Shown here piece after piece: positions 8,099-16,762 of a stretch of 45,285 nt of DNA (the first letter of the stretch is position 1; every line of letters begins with the position of its first letter). The notes beneath the pieces are model-generated. The model did no database searches. It saw only the letters and a list, made by a program, of their open reading frames with translations, and had not been told where the DNA came from. This DNA is from Bacilli bacterium (lineage in GTDB: Bacteria > Bacillota_I > Bacilli_A > ML615J-28 > CAG-698): contig JAEDHQ010000008.1 in assembly GCA_016296945.1 (NCBI GenBank), positions 1-45,285 on the forward strand. Reading direction: 5' to 3'. A program made the position numbers and the translations under genes.

Positions 8099-9434
8099 AA
8101 TATTTGATCGAGATGGAAATGTAAAATACTTCGGTACAGATGAAGATGTATTGATTCCAGATACATATGAGGAAAAAGACGAAGAACTTCGTGGTGTGTG
8201 GGTTTCTACTGTGGCAAATATTGATGTTCCCGTAATGAAACTTGATGATAATGGTAAGGTAACTAATGAAGAAATATCAAAGTATAAAGACTACTTATTA
8301 AGTATTATTAAAAAAGTAAAAGAATATCATTTAAATACGGTCATCTTTCAAGTGCGTCCAGTTAATGATGCGTTATATGAATCTAAAATGAATCCATGGA
8401 GTAGTGTTTTAACTGGTGTAGAAGGATTGTATCCGGGATTTGATCCATTTGGCTTCTTTGTGGAAGAAGCAAAAAAAGAAAATATTTCTGTCCATGCTTG
8501 GATTAATCCATATCGTGCTGGCCGTGTTGATATTTTTTCTATTATGAAAGATGATCGCCCAATGACAAAAGAAGAATGGATTGCTACACTAGCTCCTAAT
8601 AACTTTGCAAGAGTTCATCCAGAATGTACAATCTTAACAAAACAAAACAAGTTATTACTAGACCCTGCTAATGAAATGGTTAGAGAATTTGTTAGTGATT
8701 CAATAGTTGAAATAGCTTCAAAATATGATATTAAAGCTGTTCATATAGATGATTATTTTTATCCATATGAGTATATTAATGATGAACTTGAAGAAGAAAA
8801 AGCAAAAGATTCAGGATTTGATAAAATCAGCGATTTTCGAAGACATAATGTTGATTTAATGATAGAATTAATTCACAATAAATTAAGTAAATTACCAAGA
8901 AAGGTAGAGTTTGGAATTTCTCCATTTGGTATTTATCGTACTGATAGCAAGTACTTTAATGAAGATGATAAAGATAATGAAAAAGCTTGGGAATTAGGTT
9001 CAAATAATGCTGCTGGTTGTACTACTAACTATGCAAATCTTTATGCTGATGTTTTTAAATGGATGGATGAGGGTTGGATTGACTATGTTGTTCCACAAGA
9101 TTATTTTGATTTAGAAAATAGTAAAATCGATGAAGATGGAAATACAAAATGTCTTGTAAAATATGCTGACTTAGTTAAATGGTGGAGTTGGGCAGCTAAA
9201 GTAACTAACTGTAAATTATACATTGGCCAAGCACTTTATCGTGTTGGTAGTGAAGGGCTATGGAATAATCCTGAAGAAATCCCTAATCAATTAAAGTATA
9301 ATAATTTGTATCATAATGTTTCTGGTACAGTCTTTTTCACATATAAAGATTTTACGAATAATGAGCGAGAAGTACTAGTTAAAACAAGAGATATTCTAAA
9401 AACAATGTGGACAAAAGATGTTAAAGATAAATAG
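8079..9434 (+). CDS. DUF187/GHL10-type glycosyl hydrolase-like protein
   Basis: The protein (451 residues from ATG 8079) has the signature opening of the GHL10/DUF187 family, RGVWVSTVANIDVP, followed by barrel segments such as NTVIFQVRPVNDALY, HAWINPYRAGR and KAVHIDDYFYPYEY. Known relatives (YngK type) are mostly secreted and of unproven activity, thought to act on cell-wall or other amino-sugar glycans. No signal peptide is present here, which is unusual for the family and consistent with intracellular processing. The ATG lies after GGAGG within the end of the LD-carboxypeptidase gene (20-base overlap). It is the last gene before a strong terminator. Confidence 0.82.
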   Translation: MKLIPIKIFDRDGNVKYFGTDEDVLIPDTYEEKDEELRGVWVSTVANIDVPVMKLDDNGKVTNEEISKYKDYLLSIIKKVKEYHLNTVIFQVRPVNDALYESKMNPWSSVLTGVEGLYPGFDPFGFFVEEAKKENISVHAWINPYRAGRVDIFSIMKDDRPMTKEEWIATLAPNNFARVHPECTILTKQNKLLLDPANEMVREFVSDSIVEIASKYDIKAVHIDDYFYPYEYINDELEEEKAKDSGFDKISDFRRHNVDLMIELIHNKLSKLPRKVEFGISPFGIYRTDSKYFNEDDKDNEKAWELGSNNAAGCTTNYANLYADVFKWMDEGWIDYVVPQDYFDLENSKIDEDGNTKCLVKYADLVKWWSWAAKVTNCKLYIGQALYRVGSEGLWNNPEEIPNQLKYNNLYHNVSGTVFFTYKDFTNNEREVLVKTRDILKTMWTKDVKDK

Positions 9435-9448
9435 ATATTTTTAAATTA

Positions 9449-9473
9449 AAGGTTGGGTTTACCCAACTTTTTT
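9449..9473 (+). terminator. Rho-independent terminator closing the dus-to-GHL10 operon
   Basis: A 6-bp stem GTTGGG / CCCAAC (9452-9457 and 9462-9467), extended by a wobble and A-T pairs, has a TTTA loop and is followed by six T. Confidence 0.9.
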
Positions 9474-9581
9474 AATACATAGAAATAAAAATATATAGGA
9501 AATTTTCAATAAAAAATAATAATAAAAAAAGACAAAAAAATCAAAAAAAATAAAAATGAGTTAATACTTTTTTAAAATTCC

Positions 9582-9610
9582 TTGATAAATTGAGCCTTGT
9601 ATGTTATAAT
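9582..9610 (+). promoter_or_regulatory. Promoter of the GH20-ABC operon
   Basis: TTGATA (9582-9587) and TATAAT (9605-9610) are spaced by exactly 17 bases. The start would be near 9617, giving a leader of about 70 bases that contains an inverted repeat (9627-9656). The stretch 9474-9581 upstream is A-rich and holds nothing else I can recognise. Confidence 0.8.
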
Positions 9611-9626
9611 AAGCAATATAAGAGGA

Positions 9627-9656
9627 TTTTCCGATATTATCAAGAATCATCGAAAA
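9627..9656. promoter_or_regulatory. Inverted repeat in the leader of the GH20-ABC operon
   Basis: TTTTCCGAT (9627-9635) and ATCGAAAAA (from 9648) are near-perfect inverted copies around a short centre with further ATT/AAT pairing. It begins about 10 bases after the predicted transcript start, a typical place for a repressor operator; it could also fold as an mRNA hairpin. It is not followed by a T run, so it is not a terminator. Confidence 0.4.
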
Positions 9657-9687
9657 ATTTGTAAAAAAATAGTACTAGGAGATTGAA

Positions 9688-11565
9688 ATGAGAAATATTC
9701 TTTCCAATGTATCATCTTATTGTTTTAATGGCTCAGGAATGTTTAAGATTCCAAAGCAATTTAATGTTTTTTTTAAATCAGAAAAAGTAAACGCTTTTAT
9801 TTTTTTTAAAAAAGATTATAAAATCGTTGAAAATGAAAACGAAGCAAATCTAAAATTAATTCAAGATTTAAGTTTACCAAATGAAGGATACAAAATAGTT
9901 ATTAATGATGAATTTATCGAAATCAACTATCATAAAGATTGTGGAGCTTTCTATGGATTATTGACATTAGATGAGTTGCTTGTCGGTAATGAAATAAAAA
10001 AATATATGATTTTTGATCAACCAGCAATTAAAACTCGTGGCTTAATGTTAGATATCAGTCGCAATAAAGTACCAAAGATTGAGACAATCAAATATTTAAT
10101 TGATATGATGGCAAAACTTAAAATGAATCATTTAGAATTATATGTAGAAGGTTTTTCTTTTGAATACAAGAGTTTCAGTAAATATTTAGAAGAAGAAGGT
10201 TATATAACTCTTGATGAATACAAAGAATTGGAAAGTTATGCCAATCAAAGATTTATTGATTTTGTGCCAAATCAAAATGGCTTTGGGCATATGGGAGATT
10301 GGTTACAAAAAGATGAATTTAAAGACTTAGCAGTTTGCCCAGATGGAATCTTTTTATGGGGTCGTCATCGCACACCAACCACTTTAAATCCATTAGACCA
10401 ACGTTCATTAGAATTAGTTAAAAAAATGTATGCTGATATGATTCCTCATACGAAGTCAAAATATTTTAATATGAATTTTGATGAACCATTTGAATTAGGT
10501 CATGGTAAAACTGAAGGAATGAATGTTCAAGATATATACCTAGACTTTACATTAAAGGCATATGACGAAGTGAAAAAATATCAAAAAATTCCAATGATGT
10601 GGGGAGATGTTTTAGTTAAACACCCTGATTCATGGAATCGAATTCCAAAAGATGTGATTTTTATTGATTGGGGTTATGATGCTGGATACTCATTTGCAAA
10701 GCATGCAAAAGGTTTACACGAACAAGGAGTTCAATTTATGTGTGCTCCAGGAACATGCTCATGGTCAAGTTTTTTTGGAAGATATTTAGATTGGTATGAA
10801 AATATTAAAAATGCATGTGATGCTGTCTATGATTATGATGGACTTGGAGTTATTTTAACTGATTGGGGTGATTTTGGCCATCTTCAATTCTTGCCAATAA
10901 GTTATGCACCGATAGTTTATATGGGATTATATTCATGGAGTCATAAAGAAGGAACTATTTTAAAAGTAAGAGATTACTTAAATGATGAAATATTTAAGGA
11001 TTCGAATAAAGTGATTGGTGATTTGTTATTAGACCTAGGCCATTATTCAAGATATGATTCGGAATATTCAGGAAATGGAAGCAAAACATTCTATACATTC
11101 ATGTGGGCTTCTTGTGCAATTCCTGATACTAGAAATAAAGATATTAGCCCAATTACTTACTTTAAGGGTAAAATGGGAACTACTTTTATGAAGTATCCGA
11201 AGTTTAGAATTATGAGAAAGTTTTTGAATTTAAAACTAGATGAAATTGATTTTATCAAAATGGATAATGATTTATTAGCAATTGAAGAAATCATCCAAAC
11301 TGTAAAAATGTTGAAAATGATTCATAAATTAAGTTTAGCATATAACGAGGAAGTTGATCTTGATTTAAGAATTAGATATATGACTGAAGTCGTTAATTCA
11401 AGAGAATCTTTTATTAACGAACAAAAGAGATTGTGGCTTGCAAGAAATAAATCTGGTGGATTACAATCAAGTATTAAACACATTGAAAGTTTTATGGACT
11501 TTGCTTCAGAAACTTTAAAATATTTGAACGATAGAGGAGACAACTATGAAGAAATCAAAAATTAA
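9688..11565 (+). CDS. Glycoside hydrolase family 20 beta-N-acetylhexosaminidase
   Basis: GH20 enzymes remove terminal beta-GlcNAc or GalNAc by substrate-assisted catalysis. In the 625-residue protein, residues 1-110 resemble the small N-terminal GH20b-type domain (CGAFYGLLTLDELL). The barrel starts at IKTRGLMLDISRNKVP (about 114-129) and carries the catalytic Asp-Glu pair in NMNFDEPF (D265, E266). The C-terminal 200 residues are helical. No signal peptide is visible, so it should act on imported oligosaccharides. AGGAG precedes the start. The 3' end overlaps the solute-binding protein gene by 20 bases, tying hydrolysis to the transporter. A cre-like site overlaps codons 33-37. Confidence 0.87.
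   Translation: MRNILSNVSSYCFNGSGMFKIPKQFNVFFKSEKVNAFIFFKKDYKIVENENEANLKLIQDLSLPNEGYKIVINDEFIEINYHKDCGAFYGLLTLDELLVGNEIKKYMIFDQPAIKTRGLMLDISRNKVPKIETIKYLIDMMAKLKMNHLELYVEGFSFEYKSFSKYLEEEGYITLDEYKELESYANQRFIDFVPNQNGFGHMGDWLQKDEFKDLAVCPDGIFLWGRHRTPTTLNPLDQRSLELVKKMYADMIPHTKSKYFNMNFDEPFELGHGKTEGMNVQDIYLDFTLKAYDEVKKYQKIPMMWGDVLVKHPDSWNRIPKDVIFIDWGYDAGYSFAKHAKGLHEQGVQFMCAPGTCSWSSFFGRYLDWYENIKNACDAVYDYDGLGVILTDWGDFGHLQFLPISYAPIVYMGLYSWSHKEGTILKVRDYLNDEIFKDSNKVIGDLLLDLGHYSRYDSEYSGNGSKTFYTFMWASCAIPDTRNKDISPITYFKGKMGTTFMKYPKFRIMRKFLNLKLDEIDFIKMDNDLLAIEEIIQTVKMLKMIHKLSLAYNEEVDLDLRIRYMTEVVNSRESFINEQKRLWLARNKSGGLQSSIKHIESFMDFASETLKYLNDRGDNYEEIKN
9786..9799. promoter_or_regulatory. Candidate CcpA (cre) site inside the GH20 gene
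   Basis: The 14-mer AGTAAACGCTTTTA matches 12 of 14 positions of the cre consensus TGWAARCGYTWWCA, including the central ARCGYT core. It lies about 170 bases after the predicted transcript start, where cre sites act as elongation roadblocks. The A/T-rich background makes a chance match possible. Confidence 0.35.
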
Positions 11566-14500
11566 TTCTAAAATTGCAAAAAAAGTTGTTTTATATGGGC
11601 TTCTTGCACTTTTAGTATTCTTCTTGGGTTATAGTATTGTTACCAGTTACACTGTTAAGAATCATATAACTACAAATTCTACAGAATTAAGTGATGAGAT
11701 TCCAGTAGGAGAATATTTAAAATATATTAAAAATCTTGAAGAATTATACATTAAACACGATACTGATGACATTGATTCAGTAGACTTATATGATGGTAGT
11801 TCTAATAGTAATATTTACTTACAAAGATTAGAAGGATTGAAAAATACTAATACTTCAATCATTGAAATCGATGGAAATGATGGAGTAGTAGTTGATGACA
11901 TCAATACAGAAGCAGTGCAAGGATGGCCTGTACCTAATACTTTGGATTATGAAAAATATGCTCAATATTTAAATGGAGATACAGGTTATTATACTTCTGA
12001 AAATGGAACAATTACATATACTACAAATCAAGTAGAAAAAACAGGTTTATATTATTTGCGTGTTTCATATTTCATTCCTGCTGGTAAGGGTTCTAATGTT
12101 CAAAGAAGTTTATTGATTAATGGAAAAACATTGTTTTCTGATTTAGCAAGTTTAACATTCTATCGTTTATATACAGATGCTGAGTCTGAACGTCAAGAAG
12201 GTAAATATTTTATCGAAGATATTTATGGTAATGATATTAAGCCTAGTCAAGCAGAAGTATTTGAATATCGTCAAACATTTATTAAAGATGAAACTGGATA
12301 TGTTACAGAACCTTACTTAATATATTTAAAAGGTGCTGATGGTGGTGAGGCTGTGACAAACACTATTTCATTTAAGGGTATTAGAGATTGTTTGGTTATT
12401 ACAAAAATTGAAATTTGTCCTACAAGTGAATATCAAATGCCTACTTATCAAGAATATTATGATAATTTAGTTAGCCAAACTGGAAAGACAAAAGATAGTG
12501 TGACTAATGTGTTAGAAAAAATTGAAGTAGAAGATCCAACTGTTCGTGTTTCTTCATCTCCAACATTATATCCTATTGCTGACCGTACAAATGCTACTAA
12601 TTATCCAAGTGATCCTGTAAAGACAAAATATAATGCAGTAGGTGGATCAAAATGGTCTACTCCTGGTGAATATATTGGTTGGAAAGTTAATGCGCCGGAA
12701 TCTGGTTTTTATCGTGTTGCATTTAGAGCAAAACAAGATTTATCTCGTGGTTTATTTACTACAAGAAAATTATTAATTGATGGTTTACAACCATTTAATG
12801 AAGCGGCTAATGCTCGTTTCTATTATAACTCTGAATATAACATTGTGACAATTGGTAATAGTGAAGGTGAAGCATATTATATATATCTTGAACAAGGAGA
12901 ACATGTTATTGCTTTACAAGCTTCTTTAGGCGAATATGGTAGTGCAATTAGTGAAGTTCAAGAAGTAATCAACGACTTAAATGCTTTATATTTAAAGATC
13001 ATTGCTATTACAACTGCTAACCCTGATGATTATGCTGATTATAAATTATATGGTGAAAACAACAGATTAAATTCATCTGATCCAGAATATATGCAAAAGA
13101 TTTTTTCTAAGGCTGCTATTGCTTTAAATGAAGTTTCAAAATATATTACAGAACTTACTGGTGAAAAGAGTAGTTTAAATAATACGTTAGATAAACTAGT
13201 ATTACAAATCGGTGGAGTTGTTGATGCTAATGGAGATGGTGTTGCTGAAGATGTTAAAGGTTTTGCTACAAATCCTCGTAATGTAACAAAAGAATTAGCA
13301 ACATTTAAGTCTAACCTTTCATCATTAGGTACATGGATTTTAGATATCAAAAATCAATCATTGACTATCGAATCAATGTTCTTATATACAGAAGATATGA
13401 CTGATGAACTTCCAAGAGCAAATGATAATTTCTTCCAAGGATTATGGTTTAAAACTAGTGGATTTGTTCAATCTTTCTGGTTTGATTATGAATCAATTGG
13501 GGTAACTCAAAAAGAAGGATTTGATCGTGAAATCGAAGTTTGGTTCTTAACAAGTGCTGATTCAGGTCGTGAACAAGCTAACGTTGTTAAGAGTTTGATT
13601 GACCAAAACTTTATATATGATAAAACAAACTATAAAGATTATGAATGTAATGTAATCTTAAAGATTTTAGCTCCTGGTGTATTATTACCGGCAACACTTG
13701 CTGGAACAGGACCTGACGTTGCAATTAACGTTGATGGTGGTTTACCTGTTAATTATGCATTGCGTGGTGCTATATATAATTTAAAAACATTTGATGACTA
13801 TGATGAAGTCATAGCAGATAGATTTACTTCACAACAAATGATTCCGTTCGAATTTAATGGTGGTGTATATGGTCTACCTAATACAGTATCATATTTAGTA
13901 ATGTTCTATCGTACAGATATTTTTGATGAAAATGGTTGGGAAGTTCCAAAAACTTGGGATGATGTTATTAACTTAGTAACTGAATTACAAGTATCTAACT
14001 TAGATTTCTATCTTCCATTAGAAGGTGCTGGTTCTCAAATATATGCTACAATTCTTTATCAAATGGGTGGAAGATTCTATACAGATAATTATACTGCCTG
14101 TGATTTCTCTACAGAAGTTGCTAAGAAAGCATTTGAACAATGGGTTAGCTACTTTAGTGATTACAGTTTTGAATTAGCTGCAAACTTCTCTAACCGTTTC
14201 CGTAGTGGAGAAATGCCAATTGGTATCTCAAGTTTTACGCTTTACAATACATTAGCTGTATTTGCTCCTGATATTGCTGGTAAATGGGATTTTGCTCCTA
14301 TTCCTGGTACAGTTCGTGAAGATGGAACAGTTGATAATCGTGGAGCGATTGCTTCGACTGCTTCTGTTATTTTAGGTAACACTTCAGATCCAGAATCTTC
14401 ATGGGCATTCTTAAAATTCTGGACTGAAACAAATACACAAATTTCATTTGCAAATGAAATTGAATCTATTTTAGGTAGTGGTGCTCGTCATAACACAGCA

Positions 14501-14749
14501 AACATTAATGCGATGAAACAAATGTCATGGAGTCAAAAAGAATTAGATGTTTTAATTCCTGCATTTGAAAAAGCCTTTGGTGTTCCTGAAGTTGCTGGAG
14601 GATATTATATTAGTCGTAACTTAGAAAATGCAATCCGTGAAGTTATTAACAATGATAGTAATCCACGTGAAACATTAGAAGAATATGTAGAATTAATCAA
14701 TGGTGAAATCACTCGTAAACGTAGTGAATTTGGATTACCATTAGAATAG
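11546..14749 (+). CDS. Membrane-anchored ABC solute-binding protein with beta-sandwich domains
   Basis: The 1067-residue protein starts with one membrane segment (about residues 11-33) and has no lipobox cysteine, so it is tethered by an uncleaved anchor. Two beta-rich regions follow (about 125-295 and 365-475), with phrases typical of carbohydrate-binding-module-like folds (GLYYLRVSY, GFYRVAFRAK). After a helical linker, the last 400 residues form a family 1-type sugar-binding protein: GTGPDVAIN, FEFNGGVYGLPNTVSYLVMFYRTDIFDENGWEVPKTWDD in part, and GEMPIGISSF. That is more than twice the usual solute-binding protein length. It begins inside the GH20 gene after GAGGAG and is followed by its permeases. 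The ligand is unknown; glycan oligomers are likely. Confidence 0.85.
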   Translation: MKKSKINSKIAKKVVLYGLLALLVFFLGYSIVTSYTVKNHITTNSTELSDEIPVGEYLKYIKNLEELYIKHDTDDIDSVDLYDGSSNSNIYLQRLEGLKNTNTSIIEIDGNDGVVVDDINTEAVQGWPVPNTLDYEKYAQYLNGDTGYYTSENGTITYTTNQVEKTGLYYLRVSYFIPAGKGSNVQRSLLINGKTLFSDLASLTFYRLYTDAESERQEGKYFIEDIYGNDIKPSQAEVFEYRQTFIKDETGYVTEPYLIYLKGADGGEAVTNTISFKGIRDCLVITKIEICPTSEYQMPTYQEYYDNLVSQTGKTKDSVTNVLEKIEVEDPTVRVSSSPTLYPIADRTNATNYPSDPVKTKYNAVGGSKWSTPGEYIGWKVNAPESGFYRVAFRAKQDLSRGLFTTRKLLIDGLQPFNEAANARFYYNSEYNIVTIGNSEGEAYYIYLEQGEHVIALQASLGEYGSAISEVQEVINDLNALYLKIIAITTANPDDYADYKLYGENNRLNSSDPEYMQKIFSKAAIALNEVSKYITELTGEKSSLNNTLDKLVLQIGGVVDANGDGVAEDVKGFATNPRNVTKELATFKSNLSSLGTWILDIKNQSLTIESMFLYTEDMTDELPRANDNFFQGLWFKTSGFVQSFWFDYESIGVTQKEGFDREIEVWFLTSADSGREQANVVKSLIDQNFIYDKTNYKDYECNVILKILAPGVLLPATLAGTGPDVAINVDGGLPVNYALRGAIYNLKTFDDYDEVIADRFTSQQMIPFEFNGGVYGLPNTVSYLVMFYRTDIFDENGWEVPKTWDDVINLVTELQVSNLDFYLPLEGAGSQIYATILYQMGGRFYTDNYTACDFSTEVAKKAFEQWVSYFSDYSFELAANFSNRFRSGEMPIGISSFTLYNTLAVFAPDIAGKWDFAPIPGTVREDGTVDNRGAIASTASVILGNTSDPESSWAFLKFWTETNTQISFANEIESILGSGARHNTANINAMKQMSWSQKELDVLIPAFEKAFGVPEVAGGYYISRNLENAIREVINNDSNPRETLEEYVELINGEITRKRSEFGLPLE

Positions 14750-14768
14750 GAAAGGAATTTTGGACATT

Positions 14769-15755
14769 ATGAATGAAGAACAAGTAAAGAAACAAAGTCT
14801 ATGGACAAGATTCCGTAACTGGTGTAAACAAAAATCACATGATATTGACATGTGGAGTCGTAAGAAACCAAGACGTCGTGAAATTTATTTAAATCGTAAA
14901 CTATATTTAATGATGTTCCCTTACTTATTATTATTCTTTACGTTTACAATTTTACCAGTTTTAATGAGTTTCTTCTTTAGTTTTACGGATTTTAACTTAT
15001 TACAATTCCCACCTAATTGGCGTGGTGTTCAAAACTACTTAGATTTATTCTTAGAAGATGCAATCTTTATTACAGCAGTAAAAAATACATTAATTATTGC
15101 TGTAATCGTTGGTCCTGGCGGATACCTACTTTCATTCGTATTTGCTTGGTTAATTAATGAATTGCCAAGAGTATTAAGAGCAATTGTTACATTTGTCTTC
15201 TATGCTCCTGCTCTTACTGGTGCAATTTCAATATGGGCTTTAATCTTTAGTAGTGACTACTATGGTTGGGCAAACTCAATCCTAATGAGTTTAAATATTA
15301 TTCGTGAACCAATCACTTGGTTAAAAGATGCCGATTACATCTTACCAATTGTTATTTTAGTTCAATTGTGGAGTAGTTTAGGAGTAAACTTCTTAACATT
15401 GATTGCTGGTCTTAAAGGCGTTAATAGAGAATTCTATGAAGCTGGTGCTATCGATGGTATTAGAAATCGTTGGCAAGAATTATGGTATATAACATTGCCA
15501 TGTATTAAAGAACAATTATTATTTAGTGCTGTTATCCAAATTTCTAATACTTTAGGAGTAGGTGCTATTACTACTGCATTGTGCGGTTTCCCATCTGTAC
15601 AATATGCTGGTCATACTATTGTTAACCACTTATCTGACTATACAAGTGTTCGTTATGAATTAGGTTACGCATCTGCAATCGCAACATTATTGTTCCTTGC
15701 TGCAATTGGATTAAACAGTTTAATTAGAAATTTAATTAGAAAGGTAGGATCATGA
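14769..15755 (+). CDS. Sugar ABC transporter permease, MalF-like (pair 1)
   Basis: This 328-residue integral membrane protein is a carbohydrate-type (CUT1) ABC permease. A first membrane helix follows a basic N-terminal tail (LYLMMFPYLLLFFTFTILP), and the ATPase-contacting EAA loop is recognisable as YEAGAIDGIRNRWQELWYITLP. An upstream TTG (14760) is in frame but too close to AGGAA, so the ATG at 14769 is preferred, with moderate certainty. The stop overlaps the start of the next permease (ATGA). It forms a heterodimer with the next gene product. Confidence 0.9.
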   Translation: MNEEQVKKQSLWTRFRNWCKQKSHDIDMWSRKKPRRREIYLNRKLYLMMFPYLLLFFTFTILPVLMSFFFSFTDFNLLQFPPNWRGVQNYLDLFLEDAIFITAVKNTLIIAVIVGPGGYLLSFVFAWLINELPRVLRAIVTFVFYAPALTGAISIWALIFSSDYYGWANSILMSLNIIREPITWLKDADYILPIVILVQLWSSLGVNFLTLIAGLKGVNREFYEAGAIDGIRNRWQELWYITLPCIKEQLLFSAVIQISNTLGVGAITTALCGFPSVQYAGHTIVNHLSDYTSVRYELGYASAIATLLFLAAIGLNSLIRNLIRKVGS

Positions 15756-16747
15756 TAATGGCTAAAGAAAAAGTAGCAAAAGCAAAAACCGCTGAGCAAC
15801 TAGAACAAGAACGCTTAGATTCTAAAAATAAAAAATTAGCTAAACATATTGATTCTCGTCCTTTTGCGGAAATTTCAAGTTCGAAAGTATTAAGAAGATC
15901 TAAGAAAAAGAAACGTATAAATCGATCAAAAGCAGGTGATTTAGCACTATTCTTATTCTTAGCAATAAGTGGTTTCTTAAGTATTTTACCGTTAATAATG
16001 ATTGTAAATAATGCTTTTAAACCATTGGATGAAATCTTCCGATTCCCACCTACAATTTTTGTGCGTAATCCGACGTTGAATAATTTCGCTGATTTAGGTG
16101 TTGTTCTTGGTACATCTTTAGTACCATTCTCAAGATATTTGTTTAATACTGTTTATGTAACAATTTTAGGTACATTTGGTCACGTTGTTGTAGCTTCAAT
16201 GTGTGCATATGTATTATCTAGATATAAAGTTCCTGGAGGAAAAGTTATATTTAGTTTAATTGTATATGCATTAATGTTCCCATCAAGTGTTACTGCAACT
16301 CCAAACTATATTATTTTGAATTCTTTAGGATTAATTGATACTCACTGGTCAATAGTTCTGCCTGTAATCGGTGGAACAATGGGATTGTTCTTAATGAAAC
16401 AATTTATGGATCAAATTCCAATGGACTTTATTGAATCTGCAAAACTAGATGGAGCAGGTGAGTTTAGAATTTATTGGACTATTGTAATGCCATTAGTTAA
16501 ACCTGCTTGGATTACACTTGTAATTTTAAACTTCCAAAACTTATGGAATACTTATGGTTCGACTACAATTTATCGTGAAGACTTAAAGATGCTAAGTTAT
16601 GCGATTAACCAAATAGCTTCTGCCGGTGTTGCTAGAACAGGTACATTAAACGCTGTTCAATTAGTAATGATCGTTGTTCCAATTGCTGTGTTTATCTTCT
16701 CACAAAGCAATGTTATGGAAACAATGGCTCATTCAGGTATGAAGTAG
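15752..16747 (+). CDS. Sugar ABC transporter permease, MalG-like (pair 1)
   Basis: This is the partner CUT1 permease (331 residues). The N-terminal 65 residues are a lysine-rich, charged cytoplasmic extension that MalG relatives normally lack. The membrane core then starts at LALFLFLAISGFLSILPLI. The EAA loop is IESAKLDGAGEFRIYWTIVMP. Two starts fit: ATG 15752, which overlaps the previous stop, and ATG 15758, which has better spacing to AGGTAGG. No ATP-binding subunit follows, so a shared ATPase encoded elsewhere must energise it. Confidence 0.9.
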   Translation: MIMAKEKVAKAKTAEQLEQERLDSKNKKLAKHIDSRPFAEISSSKVLRRSKKKKRINRSKAGDLALFLFLAISGFLSILPLIMIVNNAFKPLDEIFRFPPTIFVRNPTLNNFADLGVVLGTSLVPFSRYLFNTVYVTILGTFGHVVVASMCAYVLSRYKVPGGKVIFSLIVYALMFPSSVTATPNYIILNSLGLIDTHWSIVLPVIGGTMGLFLMKQFMDQIPMDFIESAKLDGAGEFRIYWTIVMPLVKPAWITLVILNFQNLWNTYGSTTIYREDLKMLSYAINQIASAGVARTGTLNAVQLVMIVVPIAVFIFSQSNVMETMAHSGMK

Positions 16748-16762
16748 AGAGGAGCCCAAAAA

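Noticed and set aside
9435..9687. Small gene or tRNA in the largest gap
   Set aside because: The gap is explained by a terminator, an A-rich tract, a promoter and a leader; no tRNA-like fold or start with ribosome site is present.
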